Assembly (NCBI GenBank): GCA_907165065.1
Contig: OU015541.1
Span: 558,001-622,000 of the forward strand
DNA: 64,000 nucleotides
From: Caprimulgus europaeus
Taxonomy: Eukaryota; Chordata; Aves; Caprimulgiformes; Caprimulgidae
Direction of reading: 5' to 3'
A program made the position numbers and the translations under genes. Of the stretch, positions 43,601 through 54,600 are shown piece by piece. Below the pieces are notes generated by a model that did no database searches, was not told where the DNA came from, and worked only from the letters and a program-made list of their open reading frames with translations. Each line of letters begins with the position of its first letter. The first letter of the stretch is position 1.

Positions 43601-44919
43601 TCCAGCTCCAGAACCTGCACCAGGGCCTTAGACAGGCGCTGAAGGTGGGACGTGGAGTTGAGGACAATGTTAATCCTGGGGCCCAGCAGCTTCAGGTAGC
43701 CCAGCAACAAGCTCAGAGTGGAAACCTTGCCTGCATCATCCCGAGAGTTCATCAGGCGAGGAAGAGCTGTGGCGAGGGAGTGGAGGTTCTCGGAGAGGAC
43801 GTCAGCAAGGGCCCTGCTCTGGGCCACGGCCCCCCGCTCCGCAGCGCCCCGCAGAACCTCGCTACATCTGCTCTGCACTTGGCTGTTCTCATCGTTCACC
43901 AGCCCGACCAAGGCCTTTAACAGATGACCGAATGAGTCCACCAGCGACCGACTGCAGTTCCTCAGCAAGTGCTGGACCAGTTCCACCAGCTCCAGTCGCA
44001 CTTTCCAGTGGGGGTGAACTGAAGAAAATTCAACCACTTTCTGCAGGAGGAGACAGAGTTTTTCAGCAGTACTTTTACTCCAGTCAGGTCCTCTATGGAC
44101 CATTAGTTCTGCAATTTTGCTTTGTTCCACAGGTGGTTTTTCTTTATCCTTTGGGGCTCTGGCTAGCTGCTCATCAGCCATTACCAAGCCAACAACCTGA
44201 TAAAAGAGTCTGATGGCAGAAACGGTGGGTTTGTGACCTTGTTTGATGTCTCCAGTAATAACCCGAGACAGTGTGATGGAAATCCCAGGCAGAAAGGAAG
44301 CAAACACGTCCCCACATTGCTGTGCCTCATCTTCATCCAGGTGCTGATGCTCCTGGCAGTCACACTGCAGAGCGAGGACCTGTAAGCACTGCAAAGAAGA
44401 GATCTTAATTTGCTTTGCTTTTTCTTGCTCTGCAAGGCCCAGGAGCAAAGATACAGCGAATCCTAAGAGAGGCAGGGTGGAAGGTTGATACAGAGACAAG
44501 ATAACGTCCCCGTAAGCGGAATGCATCAGGGTGTGGAGTGCCTGGATTACCGCCAGCTTCAACTCCTCTGACAGCGGGGCGGGTTTGCTCGGGCTGGAGG
44601 GGGGAGCGAGGCACGTACAGAGCTCAGAAAAAAGCTCCTGCAGGAGCTCTGGCTTCTTCACACATGTCGTGGCGAGGACGGAGGAGATGCACCGCAGCAG
44701 GCTCAGCACCAGCCGCTCCTGCCTGGGCCCCGGCACCTTCAGGGCGAAGCGCAGAGGGAAGAGGACGTACTCCTGCAGCTGCTGCAGGGCCGGGGCGCTG
44801 ACGGCTGCCAGGCGGCTCTGCAGGCGGGACACGTTCTCCACGGTCTGGGCCCTGGTCAGCTGCACGCAGAGGGGCCGCAGGGCCGCGAACGCCTCCTGGG
44901 GGGTGTCGAAGACAGCCAT
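31437..44919 (-). CDS. TTI1: TTI1, TELO2-interacting protein 1 (complete, seven coding exons, 1096 aa)
   Basis: Exons in transcript order are 44919-42621, 42127-41954, 41192-41044, 40195-40055, 38639-38435, 37698-37611 and 31671-31437. They join to 3291 nt with consistent phases. TTI1 is a HEAT-repeat scaffold of the TTT complex (TELO2-TTI1-TTI2), which with HSP90 folds and stabilises PIKK kinases (mTOR, ATM, ATR, DNA-PKcs, SMG1, TRRAP). Recognisable blocks are [20 protein letters not shown] at the start, [74 protein letters not shown] and [19 protein letters not shown] near the end. The human protein is 1089 aa from memory. The start has a good Kozak context, GGCCATGG. The least conserved part is the linker in exons 2 and 3. 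Its start codon lies 564 bp from that of RPRD1B, in opposite orientation. Confidence 0.96.
33571..33615 (+). repeat. 9-bp tandem repeat GGTGCCCCT x5
   Basis: Five contiguous 9-bp units, the last with one substitution. Because the unit is three codons long, it produces collagen-like GAP repeats in one frame. No gene context supports translation. Confidence 0.9.
36322..36352. repeat. Perfect inverted repeat, 12-bp arms, 7-nt loop
   Basis: The left arm ATTTCCCCCCAC (36322-36333) is exactly complementary to the right arm GTGGGGGGAAAT (36341-36352), with loop TCCTGCT. It lies in TTI1 intron 6 and would form a stable hairpin in RNA from either strand. Confidence 0.9.
37611..37698 (-). CDS. TTI1: TTI1 coding exon 6
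   Basis: 88 nt; it joins GG of the previous exon to complete Gly, then encodes [20 protein letters not shown] and KKLQEAAQ. The acceptor is TTTCTGCAG and the donor AAAG/GTAATG. It matches human [19 protein letters not shown] from memory. Confidence 0.95.
37699..38434 (-). other. TTI1: TTI1 intron 5
   Basis: 736-bp intron with donor ATGG/GTGAGT at 38434. Nothing further is recognised. Confidence 0.9.
38435..38639 (-). CDS. TTI1: TTI1 coding exon 5
   Basis: 205 nt, 68 codons plus one base. It encodes [20 protein letters not shown], then [20 protein letters not shown] and a [19 protein letters not shown] helix. The acceptor is TTCACTAG. It is strongly conserved with human. Confidence 0.96.
38640..40054 (-). 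other. TTI1: TTI1 intron 4
   Basis: 1.4-kb intron with donor CAAG/GTACAG at 40054. No other feature is recognised. Confidence 0.9.
40055..40195 (-). CDS. TTI1: TTI1 coding exon 4
   Basis: 141 nt, exactly 47 codons, phase 0 at both ends. It encodes [34 protein letters not shown] and [13 protein letters not shown]. The acceptor is CCTGCCCAG. This is a HEAT-repeat segment. Confidence 0.96.
40196..41043 (-). other. TTI1: TTI1 intron 3
   Basis: 848-bp intron. Its donor, required by reading frame, is the weak GTTGGT at 41043; a consensus GTGAGC begins four bases further in, at 41039. Confidence 0.85.
41044..41192 (-). CDS. TTI1: TTI1 coding exon 3
   Basis: 149 nt; it completes an Asp codon, then encodes [20 protein letters not shown] and [20 protein letters not shown] followed by DGSLRVRLK. 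The acceptor is TTGCCTTCCAG. The first half is an acidic linker; the second is a conserved helix pair. The 3' boundary at AAG was set by the phase-0 start of exon 4. Confidence 0.93.
41193..41953 (-). other. TTI1: TTI1 intron 2
   Basis: 761-bp intron with donor ACAG/GTCAGT at 41953. Nothing further is recognised. Confidence 0.9.
41954..42127 (-). CDS. TTI1: TTI1 coding exon 2
   Basis: 174 nt encoding [20 protein letters not shown] and [20 protein letters not shown], then [16 protein letters not shown]. The acceptor is GTGTTTTGCAG. The [18 protein letters not shown] block aligns with human VEQFLLNYLKEKQVADGN from memory. The first 30 residues are a poorly conserved linker. Confidence 0.92.
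42128..42620 (-). other. TTI1: TTI1 intron 1
   Basis: 493-bp intron with donor TTTAG/GTACCT at 42620. It contains a 20-bp direct duplication (GGGACCTGCTGTCAC) around 42250-42295. Confidence 0.9.
42621..44919 (-). CDS. TTI1: TTI1 coding exon 1 (large first exon, 766 codons)
   Basis: 2299 nt without interruption, from [20 protein letters not shown] to LLSVMTALG. It contains most of the HEAT-repeat solenoid. A single very long first coding exon is also the arrangement I know in the human gene. Blocks such as [33 protein letters not shown] and [20 protein letters not shown] are diagnostic. Residues around [15 protein letters not shown] are GC-rich and divergent. Confidence 0.97.
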
Positions 44920-45483
44920 GGCCGGGCGGCGGCGGCTGGGGGGCCGCCGGGGGCTGTCACGGCGCTGGGCCGGGCGGCAGCGGCCCTCAGCCTGCGCCCC
45001 GCAGCGGCCTCACGGGCCCGAACCGGGGCTGGGCCCGAACCGGGGCTGGGCCCGAACCCGGGGCTGCCCCTCAGGCCCCGCGCTCCTACCTGCTCCCGTC
45101 TCGGGGCGGCCACGTGCCGGAAGTGTCGTCAGGGAGAGCAGGGGCTGTCAGCGCGACAAAGAGACCCCTGCGACCAGCAGCAGCGCGGGGTGTTGTGAGG
45201 AAAGTCCCGGGCACGAGCAACGCGCATGCGCCTGCTCCGGCGCCTTGGCGGGCTCCCGGTCGCGCATGCGCTGTACTCCCCTCCCCGGCCGCGGTCCGTG
45301 CCGGGCGCAGCGGCTCCCGCTCTCCCTCCCGCGACCCGTACGATGCCGCCCTTCGACCCGCCGCGACGGGGTGAGAGGTCGAGCGGCCATCTTGTGGCGG
45401 CGGCGGTTTGTTGTCGGTGAGGCTGTGTCGCGCCCCCCCCCCGCCGCGGGCGGAGCAGGCCCGCCGCGGGCCGCCCCGCCGCC
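44920..45483. promoter_or_regulatory. Bidirectional CpG-island promoter TTI1 / RPRD1B
   Basis: 564 bp separate the divergent start codons. The interval is highly CpG-rich with no TATA box. Seen motifs are a CACGTG E-box (45111-45116) joined to an ETS site CCGGAAGTG (45117-45125), two identical NRF1 palindromes GCGCATGCGC (45222-45231 and 45262-45271), and a YY1-type GGCCATCTTG (45385-45394). This motif set is typical of housekeeping bidirectional promoters. Transcript start points are inferred, not seen. Confidence 0.85.
45014..45065 (+). repeat. 17-bp tandem repeat x3
   Basis: Three near-perfect copies of GGGCCCGAACCGGGGCT, the third with one extra C. They lie just upstream of the TTI1 start codon, probably in its 5'UTR or core promoter. 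Confidence 0.85.
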
Positions 45484-45634
45484 ATGTCCTCGTTCTCGGA
45501 GTCGGCGCTGGAGAAGAAGCTGTCGGAGCTGAGCAACTCCCAGCAGAGCGTCCAGACGCTCTCGCTGTGGCTCATCCACCACCGCAAGCACGCAGGGCCC
45601 ATCGTCTCCGTCTGGCACCGGGAGCTCCGCAAAG
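45484..45634 (+). CDS. RPRD1B: RPRD1B coding exon 1
   Basis: 151 nt, 50 codons plus one base. It encodes MSSFSESALEKKLSELSNSQ, QSVQTLSLWLIHHRKHAGPI and VSVWHRELRK, the first helices of the CID domain. The context of the start is GCCGCCATGT. The donor is AAAG/GTACGC. Confidence 0.97.
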
Positions 45635-48600
45635 GTACGCCCGGCGCCGTGCCGCGCTTCTCCGCTCCCCGGGGCTCGGGCTCATCCCGGCAGGGCGCGC
45701 GGCCGCCGGCTCTGCCCGCCGCTCCGGCCGGCGGGGACTCCCCTCGGGCCTCCGCGCCCCGGGGCTGAGGGGCTGCGCGGGGAGCCCTGCGCCAGCGCTG
45801 GGACCGGGGCGAGGGGCCGGCTCTATGTCTGAGCCCCGGCGCGGTGCAGGGGGGTGCGGTTCAGCGGGGCCGCCGTTCTGCTGCTGTTGTGGTGATTTTT
45901 TAACCGTCGTGGGGAATATCGCGTGGGGTGTGGGGGTGTTTGTGTTGGGGGGGGGGTGAGGAGACACACGGGTTAAAACCGTGAACTCGGGGTTCGGGGG
46001 GGGGATGCTCAGCCCGCCGCTTTGGCTGCAGAACAGAGAGGCCCGGAGCGCTCCCCGGGGGTGCTCGGGGGATCTGTGCGGCGCTCTGGGGGCTGTTCAG
46101 CTTTCAGATTTTCCTTTTAAGCTTTGGCTTCCCGTTCCTCATCCTCCATGGAATTGCACTAAGGGATTAGGAGAGAAACGAAGTAAAAGTGGTTTCAGAG
46201 AGCGATAAAAACTATCTGGGAGCGTCCCCCAGAAATGTCTTGTGCTTTTTTATCCTTGCAGGTTAAGTTGACCCAAGTGAACTCCCGGTACCTTCCCAAA
46301 CGGCTTCATAACAAGCCGGGGAGGCTGCCAGTGTCAGTGCTGGTGCCGTGTCCCCAGGGGCTGCGGTGACACCAGCCAGTGTCCCCTCTCCTGTCCTGGG
46401 CAGCCAGCGGCGCAGCCCCTGGGAGCGGGTGACGCTGGTGAAGCCCCAGCTGGAGCCTGTCATGGGATTGCTAATTGTTGCCATTTATAGTACATAAAGT
46501 GTGAATTTGTGGAGGATCTGGGCTGGGGCTGCTGTGGAATTAATCCCTTTTGTTGTCTCGTGTGTGTGCTCCCGGCTGGCGCGCGCTGGAGAGCAGCGGC
46601 TCCCACGGGGTCTGGCTGTGCTAAAACACAAACCCATGGTGTCAGGATGGGAACAGTTTTGGTCTGTGGAAGAAATTTAATGTTGCTTGTGCACAGCATT
46701 GTCTGGGAGAGTATTTGAGTCTCCACAATAGGTTTCTCCTGCAGTTTCACTCTGTTCTGAATTAAGTGGTTCTATACCAAGTTTTTTTCCTGAAGTTAAC
46801 TAATGGAAAATAAGTCTATTGTTGTATTAATTTGCTGGTAGGTTAGAACAGCTCCTCTTAATCATGTGTTTAAAGTTTATTTCCTATGCAGCTTTCCTCA
46901 GAGTTGAGGTGTCAGTCACTGTGCACAAAAGCTATTAAACTCATGGTTATTTTACAAATTAGTTGGGAAAAAACCAAGCAGAAGTGAGGGGATCAGGAAC
47001 TACGTGACTTGGGCTCTGGTTTGCCTTGGTAACATGGAAATCTTTTGAACTTTGTTTTTAGGATAAAAAGCTGTAAACTTGGAAAACTGTGTTAATGATT
47101 CCCAGTGAAAGAAGTGAGAAATAAATGCAAACTCTTTTTTTTTTTTCCTTCTTCTTTTTTTTTCCCCTTTCCCAGCAAAATCGAGTAGGAAGCTGACTTT
47201 CCTATACTTGGCAAACGATGTCATCCAGAACAGTAAGAGGAAAGGCCCTGAATTTACCAGGGAATTCGAGTCTGTTCTTGTGGATGCTTTTTCTCATGTT
47301 GCCAGGTATGTTGCTGTGTTGTGTATTTCTTCAGCTTTTCTCTCTAGAGTTTTACATTCTTGTTATACAAACTTGAATTCAGTTGGGTTTTGGTTTTTTA
47401 AGGCTCAGGGGTGCTTGTGCCCTCTCCAGTACAGGTTGGATTCTGAGCACTCTGTTTCTAGGAGCTGTTTAGTGTTGACATTTCTCTGTGGGGAAACTTT
47501 GTGTGTGAGTCAGCCCCTCACAGATCTGTTTGTGGGCAGGGAAACTGAATAGCTGCATGTGTTTATTAAAGCCACATGGTGAATGGCTGTTCCTTGTCAG
47601 AAGAGTTTAAAAAGGAGCTGGGCCTCTGATTCCCAGCAGTCCTCTGGTTTGAGCAGTTTCTTTTTGTATTGCTTGTTTAATGATTTCTGATCATAGTCTC
47701 CTTGCTGGGGAAGAAAGAATTTCATATGTAAAAGGGAAGAAGTGATCAGCTACCATCCCATCAGAAATGGGCTGTCATTTAATTAAGATTTTATCTGGAT
47801 CACATGGTAACTCCTGTTATCCCAACTGAACAACTGTGGAGCTCTGTGTTTAGTGGCAGGCTGCTCTGGGGGCTGTCTGGCTGTGAGTGTGCTAGATGAG
47901 TACATTTGGGTGCCTAATGATCCAGACAACCTGCTTTTTAATTGGGGTGTTATTGACTGAAACAGCTATTTAAAGGTAATACTCTGAATTGTAAACATGT
48001 CAACTTGGGAGTATTTTATAACTCTGCTTGCAGATTCTGAGTGATAGCAGGTTTCTTCCTTCAGAACTTCTCCTGCCCTTACTTTGGGGTGGGAATTTGG
48101 GGCACTTTCAGGCCATCTTTGGTTCCAATAAGAAGGGAAAATTGACCACAAATGTGTTTTGCAGAGTTTGTCTCAGACAATGTGAGAGAGATTCTCTCCA
48201 AAGGTATCAGCATTGCGGTGGATGCAGCTGCTACTTTGGGAGGTGCTCTCTCAAAACACAGGGAAAGTGTTTGAGCTGAGCTATAATTGTTTTCTCATCT
48301 TTGAACAGAGAAGCAGATGAGGGCTGCAAAAAGCCCTTGGAACGCTTGCTGAACATCTGGCAAGAAAGGAGTGTGTATGGCAGCGAGTTCATCCAGCAGC
48401 TGAAGCTGTCCATGGAGGACTCCAACAGCCCCCAGACCAAAGGTCAGTGCACAGCGCTCTGTGGGGCGCTCTGCTCGGGTGTTTGAGCTGCTGTGTGTTT
48501 CCGTGGAGGTGCCGTGGGGAGTTGAGCTCTGGGCTCCTGGGGTTGGGCTGTTGGCAGGGCTGGTCATGGAGATCCTCAGGATTGTCTGGACTCCTGGGGT

Positions 48601-51600
48601 TGGGCTGTTGGCAGGGCTGGTCATGGAGGTCCTCAGGGTTGTCTGGACTCCTGGGGTTGGGCTGTTGGCAGGGCTGGTCGTGGAGGTCCTCAGGGTTGTC
48701 TGGGCTCCTGGGCTCGGGTTGTTGGCAGGGCTGGTCATGGAGATCCTCAGGGTTGTCTTGAGAGAAGTCAGATTTCCATTAAACTCGCAGTTCCAGTTTG
48801 CAGCTGTGTTGCCTTGTGACTGGCAGTAAAGGTAAACTTCGGGTAATTTCTACTTCTCCTGATGCAGGCAGAGTGCTCCAGGGCTGCCTTTGGATGTGAA
48901 AACAAGTGTGGTGCAGGGAACTACTGCTGCATCCTCCTTGAGAGTTAAAATTGTCCCATTCTACAGCTGGGGGTGGTCAGCTGGGTCATTGTCTGGTTTA
49001 TTCAGTATTGTTGGTGCTTTCATTCTCCCATTTTTTGGAATTTTGCATGGTTGGTATGTTTCCTTCTGATTCAGCAAGGACTTGTTAATAATTGAAGGCT
49101 GGAATGGATGCCCAGAAGCTTGTCTAGTCTCTTTTTCTTGTACTAGCTGACATCATTTGGTGAAAACACTGACTTTGTATCATTTAGCATCGTTAGAACA
49201 TCAGGGCTCTGAGCTTATTGCATGAGACCGAGGTGAGAAACCGAGCCCCAGCTGCTGCGTTTGCGGTGCTGCCCTGGCAGCTGCTGCCTCTTCTGCAGCA
49301 TCTGAAAATATTTAACTGGCCATACTGTGATGACAAGGGGAGCAGTGGGGTGCCTGACCTGTGGAAGGTGAAGGTCATTAAGCATCCAGAGTGTCCTGGT
49401 TGTGGGAATGTTTGTGCACCTGGCAGCTAAAGGAAGTGTCAGTGTTTGCACATCAGCTGGAATCGCGTTGCCGCTCTGACCGGCTTCTGCTCTTCCCCAC
49501 AGAGGTGTGATGCTCTGGGAGAGTTGGCTTAGTCATGAGCAAAGTGCTCTTGAGCCACTCTTAGGTGGTGAAAATAAACAAGGTATGTCTGCTGGAGCTG
49601 GTAGTTAGTGAGACACGCTTGTGAAGCCATCCAGCTCTGGCTGTAGCTCTGGTTTTTAAGGTGCTTCTTCAGGGGGAAGTACCAGCTGGGCGCTTTGTCA
49701 GCGCCCAACAGAGCCTGTGCAACTTACTGGAGTTCCAGTGGCACATTCAGAAAGGATTGCCATTTTTTCCCCAAATGCTGGGACACCACCTGGCCTGACT
49801 GAAGGGCTTGTCTGCTGTGTGTGAGGACAGGGGAGGCTCGGCTCTGGCAGCTGGGAGGTGAACAGTCTCTACGTGAAATAGCTCACGTGGGGGCTCTGTT
49901 GTCTGGGGGCAACGTGTATGACACCTGTTTGTCATGAAAGGCCAGAATTTACATGCCTGAATTTCTGTGGAACTCATTAACTGAGGGTTCAGAACTGCTA
50001 ATTTCAGGTTCCTAGATAAGTGTTTCACAAGTGGTTAACTTGTCATCTAATCAAAATGACAGTGTGTGTCCGAGAAACACAGCTGTGACCGCCTGGTGAA
50101 CCGGCACCTGGCTGCTGCTCGGTGTCCTCCCTTGGCTGGTGGTGCTGATCAGTCCTGCTGCCCTTATCTTCTGCTTGCAAATGTTGGTGCAAAATCAGAC
50201 CCTTCCTAAGCAGGACAGACCTTTGTCTGTGGGAAACGGGGTGAGGAATTACAGACGTTTTGAGAGCTGCTGTGTGTGCATCCTCACTTGGCAAGAACCT
50301 TCCTTTTTGTCTGGGTAATTGGAGATATTAATGGGGTGTCTTTTATTTGAGAGGACAGTCCAGGCCTTTTGAGTGTGGATATTGCTGCCTTCGTGCCAAT
50401 TCATTTAAAAAAATAAATTGAGATTTTGAAACTAAGAAACAAAAACTTGAAAACCAGCAGAATTCTCCTGAGTTTTTCTCCCTTTTTTTGACTGACCTGT
50501 TTTCAGATTGGCTTCTTAATGGCAAGAGCCAGTTTAACATGGGATTTTTCCCTGGTTTTGACTTCCTCCATGGGGCAGCTTACTGCCATGCCCAGTCTTC
50601 TGGTTCTTTAAGAAGATCTGCCTATACATGGAAATGAGCTGTGGAATATTGATGCCTTCTGTTGTTTTAACTCTAAATGTATTCATTAAGCTTGCATTTG
50701 CCATGGATCACAAACTGGTTTGGGTTGGAAGAGACCTTAGAAGATCATCTAGTTCCAAACCCCTGCCGTGAGCAGGTGTCCCTGCCTGCTCCTCTCTCTG
50801 GTTTTGCCCATATTTCACTGTGTTCTGACCTCCTGCACCGGAATTTGCGATACAAACAGACCCAGAGCAGCTGGGTGGCGGTTCAGCCCCGTGCTGGGGT
50901 GACGCTCCTGCATCAGCGCGCGGTCGGGGACTTCCTCCACCGGCTTATTGCAGAGACAGTGAGAACACCAGCTGCGTAGGTTCTGTCACCTGGAGGATTT
51001 TATATCAAGCCTCTGCAGACCTGGTTCTCCCAGACTTTAAGATAAATGGGTGGTTCTTCTCTGGTGCTTGTGAAAAGAAACATTTTAATGACACTCTTTG
51101 AGCAGCCTGTTCTCTGCGCTTCTTTGCCTTCCATGGAGTAAATCTGTTCTCCAGCAGCTGTGTCTGCCTCACCAAGGTCCTTCAGCGTTGCCCCCTGTGA
51201 GCAGATGTGCAGCTCCTCTGACTTCCTCACCATTAAAATAATTTTTTTTCAGGCTTGTGTCCCACCTGACAAGGCAGACAAAATTCTGCCGTTAAGGACA
51301 GACTTTTCTGCTTGCTTCCTCGTTAGAGTTGGGCAGACTGATTTCATTTTAAAGAGAGTGATCTTGGATTTTCCTGTGGCTGAAAGTGTACACAGCCTCT
51401 TTCCCTTGAACTCAATAAAAATGTTGGCAAGACTTGAGGAGATGTTCTCAAGATCCTGTCCAAAGCTTGCTTACAAATTGCCCTGGCTCTTGTTAATTTT
51501 GGTGGCAAATCTGAAGAATGATCTGTCTTCTTCGGAAGGCTCAGTAACTGGATCAAAGGCTGCATTAAGGCTTCTGACTCATTAAATGATCTGTCTCTTC

Positions 51601-54600
51601 CCTTTCAAGCTGAGGTTCACTTAACCATCGCTGTGCTGCTTTGTGAAGTGTTAGAGGTTAACCTGCTTGGGGGTGGCTTCACTCTCTCCCCATCGCTGCT
51701 GTTGCTGTCACATCTTCGAGCTGCAGTTTCACAGAGCTGTCCTGAAGTCTGTATTTTGATGGAAGAGTGGCAGGTTCAGTCACCAGCAGTTACTTAGTTG
51801 ATTGTGGGACCACAGTTGAGCATGTGCTTGGTGCAAAAAGAGACCTTGCAATTCCTCTGTCTGTGTATCCTGGCATCAGTGCTGCATTTCTACTGGTAGA
51901 AACCCTTCCCTGCATGTGTGGTACTCACCAGAGAGTGTGCAGTGCTGAAGAGCTGCCATTTGTCGAGAAGCAGGACCTTTACTTGCCTTTCCTGCTCTCA
52001 GTGTAGGAGGCATCAATGTGTCCAGTGCACACTGCTGGTGGGAAGGCTGTGTCCTTGTACTGGTCAGTACAGGGAAACGTGGACAAAATCAACCTGTTAT
52101 TGCTGCTTTGAGTTTCAGTGTTTGGAATATGATGCCAGCATTGGAGTCCAGCTGTGGGGTCATCCTTGTCTTTAGAGAGCTTAATCATCAGAGCATCTGG
52201 TACAACTGACTTTGGAGCAGAGAGGGTTGTGGTGGGCAGATCTGGCACCCAACTGAGTTGCTTGCGTGTGTCTTTAGTTGCAGAGGAGAAGAAGTCTTTA
52301 AAGCGGACTTTTCAGCAAATACAGGAGGAGGAAGATGATGATTACCCTGGGAGCTACTCGCCCCAAGACCCCAGTGCTGGGCCACTGCTGGTATGTGGGG
52401 CAGGGTGGGAGGGGAGAGGTTCTGAAGGCACCTCCGGTGGGGTGCAGCCACGAGGTGGAGCTGCCAACAAGTGAAATGCTTTGAATGGAGACATTGCACC
52501 GGGGCTGAGGAGTCCACGTGAATGGAACAGGTTCTTCTCTCATACTGGGGCACCGAGCCACTTCTGAGCCATTTCAGGTCGTCTGAACCGAGGTCTGAGT
52601 AGTGCTGACAGGGAAGGGTGTCAGGGCACTGCCAGAAGAGACCATGTCTTAAATTCTGTCCAAGATCAGTGTGCAGTCTCTCAAATGCAAAGCTGTAGCA
52701 CAGTTAAAACTTAGGGGTTTTTTGTAGGACATCTCTCTCCATGAGCTATTAAAAAGCTCAACCTTTGATGGATTTGTATGGAGTTGTTTAGGAGAAGCAG
52801 TTCTGAAGACTTCATTTTGGGGCTGCCATGTTAGTGGTGTGGAAATGGTAGGAATGAGATAGAGGGTCATTCTGACCATTTAAGGCTGCAAAATGAACAT
52901 ATGTGAAACAATTGTCTATTTGAAAAGGATTAAAAAATATCCTGTCCAGCTGGTAGACTTTAAATATTGAAAAATAAAAATAAATAACAGTTCTCAAGGA
53001 AATAAATGAGAGATTTTTGTTGTTGTTACTTCCAGATGCCTTGCAGCTTCTGATTTCTCTTGGTGATAATGGTAGCGTTTGTTACTGTTGGAAATCATTA
53101 GCAGTTTGCAAAGAGGTAGCAAATATTAGGTAATGGGCTTTGTTATTTTTCAGATTAACGATATTTAAAATTTTTCACTGTTTTGTTAGTTTTCAAACAA
53201 TTGAGATGCAGTTTAAACATCAGTGGTGGTGTTTACAGGGTGAGTGTTCCAGTTTCCAAACCCTCCCATTAAAACTTTGGGGTTTTTAAAACGAAGAAAC
53301 CAGGCTTCTTTTCTTCCTGTTCAGGGAGTCTTTCTTTCTCCCTTTTTTGTTTTTTTGAGCAAGGAGGAAGTCAGGTGTGTCAGGGGGGTCCCTTAAGGCT
53401 GTCCTCACCCCTGTCCTTTTTGAGCTAGGATAGATTTTGAGTGGGTTCATTTAAACTGACCTATTTTTCCTCAACACACCAGAACCAGCTGAGAGATGAG
53501 GTTGTTGGGGTTACAACAGAAGTGGAATCCAGCTTCAATGCAGATTGCAGTTTGCTTCCAAAGAGGCAGTTTTGCTCAGTGAGGACAGCAAAGGCTTTCC
53601 AAAATCAGGACAATATAAAGTTTGCTTTTTCTTATACTGGTGTGGTACGAGCTTTGTGTTAAATGATCATTTCTGTTAATTGGAGTGAGAAGTTTTCCAC
53701 TGCAGTGTCTTGAAAAATACAATCCTGCTGTGATTATGCACAAGTTACAATAAACACTGGGATATTGTAAACTTGGTGAATATTCCCTGCGCTGGGAAGC
53801 AACAGTTTAAAAGTGACTTGAAGAAAATACTCAGAAATGGTTGTTTTCAAAGGTGGGTGACCTCAGTGGCCACATCCACAGGAAATGGCATAAAAGTTAC
53901 CTGGTTTTAATGTTAGTTAATTGTCTTGTAGACTGAGGATTTGATCAAAGCCCTGCAAGACCTGGAAAATGCAGCATCAGGAGATGCAACAGTGAGACAA
54001 AAAATTGCCTCCCTGCCTCAGGAAGTTCAAGATGTTTCATTACTGGAGAAAATTACAGGTATGAAACTGGAGGATGAGTGAACATGGGACAAAGAATAAC
54101 TTAGAAATCAAAGGGTCTTTTCTTTAAATAATCACAAGGTATGGTGCAGTGAATTCCTGCTTTTGTGCCTTTTTTGTAGCTCTTGGGTAATTAGCAGATA
54201 GCAGTCCTCTGGGGCAACATTGAAGGTGGAACTTCATAGCTTCTTCCATTTTTTTTTTGCTTGGACCGAGGCTTTTGTACTTGGAGAGCATCAACAGCAT
54301 TTTGCAAGAGTGTGAGGAAAACGGGGCCAGGGTTCTCAGATGGGTGTGCTTGATTTTGAACATCTTGACTGAGATATTTTTTTAGTTTTGTCAGACTGTG
54401 CTGGCTACACAAATCCTCGCGATTGCTGCAGGGAAGGAAACTCGCTGCCCCCGTTAGCCCGTCGGCCTCTGTTTAAACAAACTTGTGCAATTGTATCTGA
54501 AAAGTAACTTAATAGAGGCATTTAAAGGTTGAACTGATCTGGCTCTTGTTCCTGGAAGTAGTTTTAATTTAGGGCTCATTGTAAACTCACTTATTTAGTC

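Larger units (their letters stand above)
48443..52277 (+). other. RPRD1B: RPRD1B intron 3
   Basis: 3.8-kb intron. It carries a 57-bp minisatellite just after exon 3 (48534-48758) and a CR1-like fragment (50706-50790). No exon or RNA gene is recognised in the rest. Confidence 0.9.

Noticed and set aside
48295-48829. Repeat-protein frames over the 57-bp minisatellite; also considered as a CRISPR-like array
   Set aside because: The repeats are directly adjacent with no spacers, lie in a vertebrate intron, and stay open only because 57 is a multiple of three.
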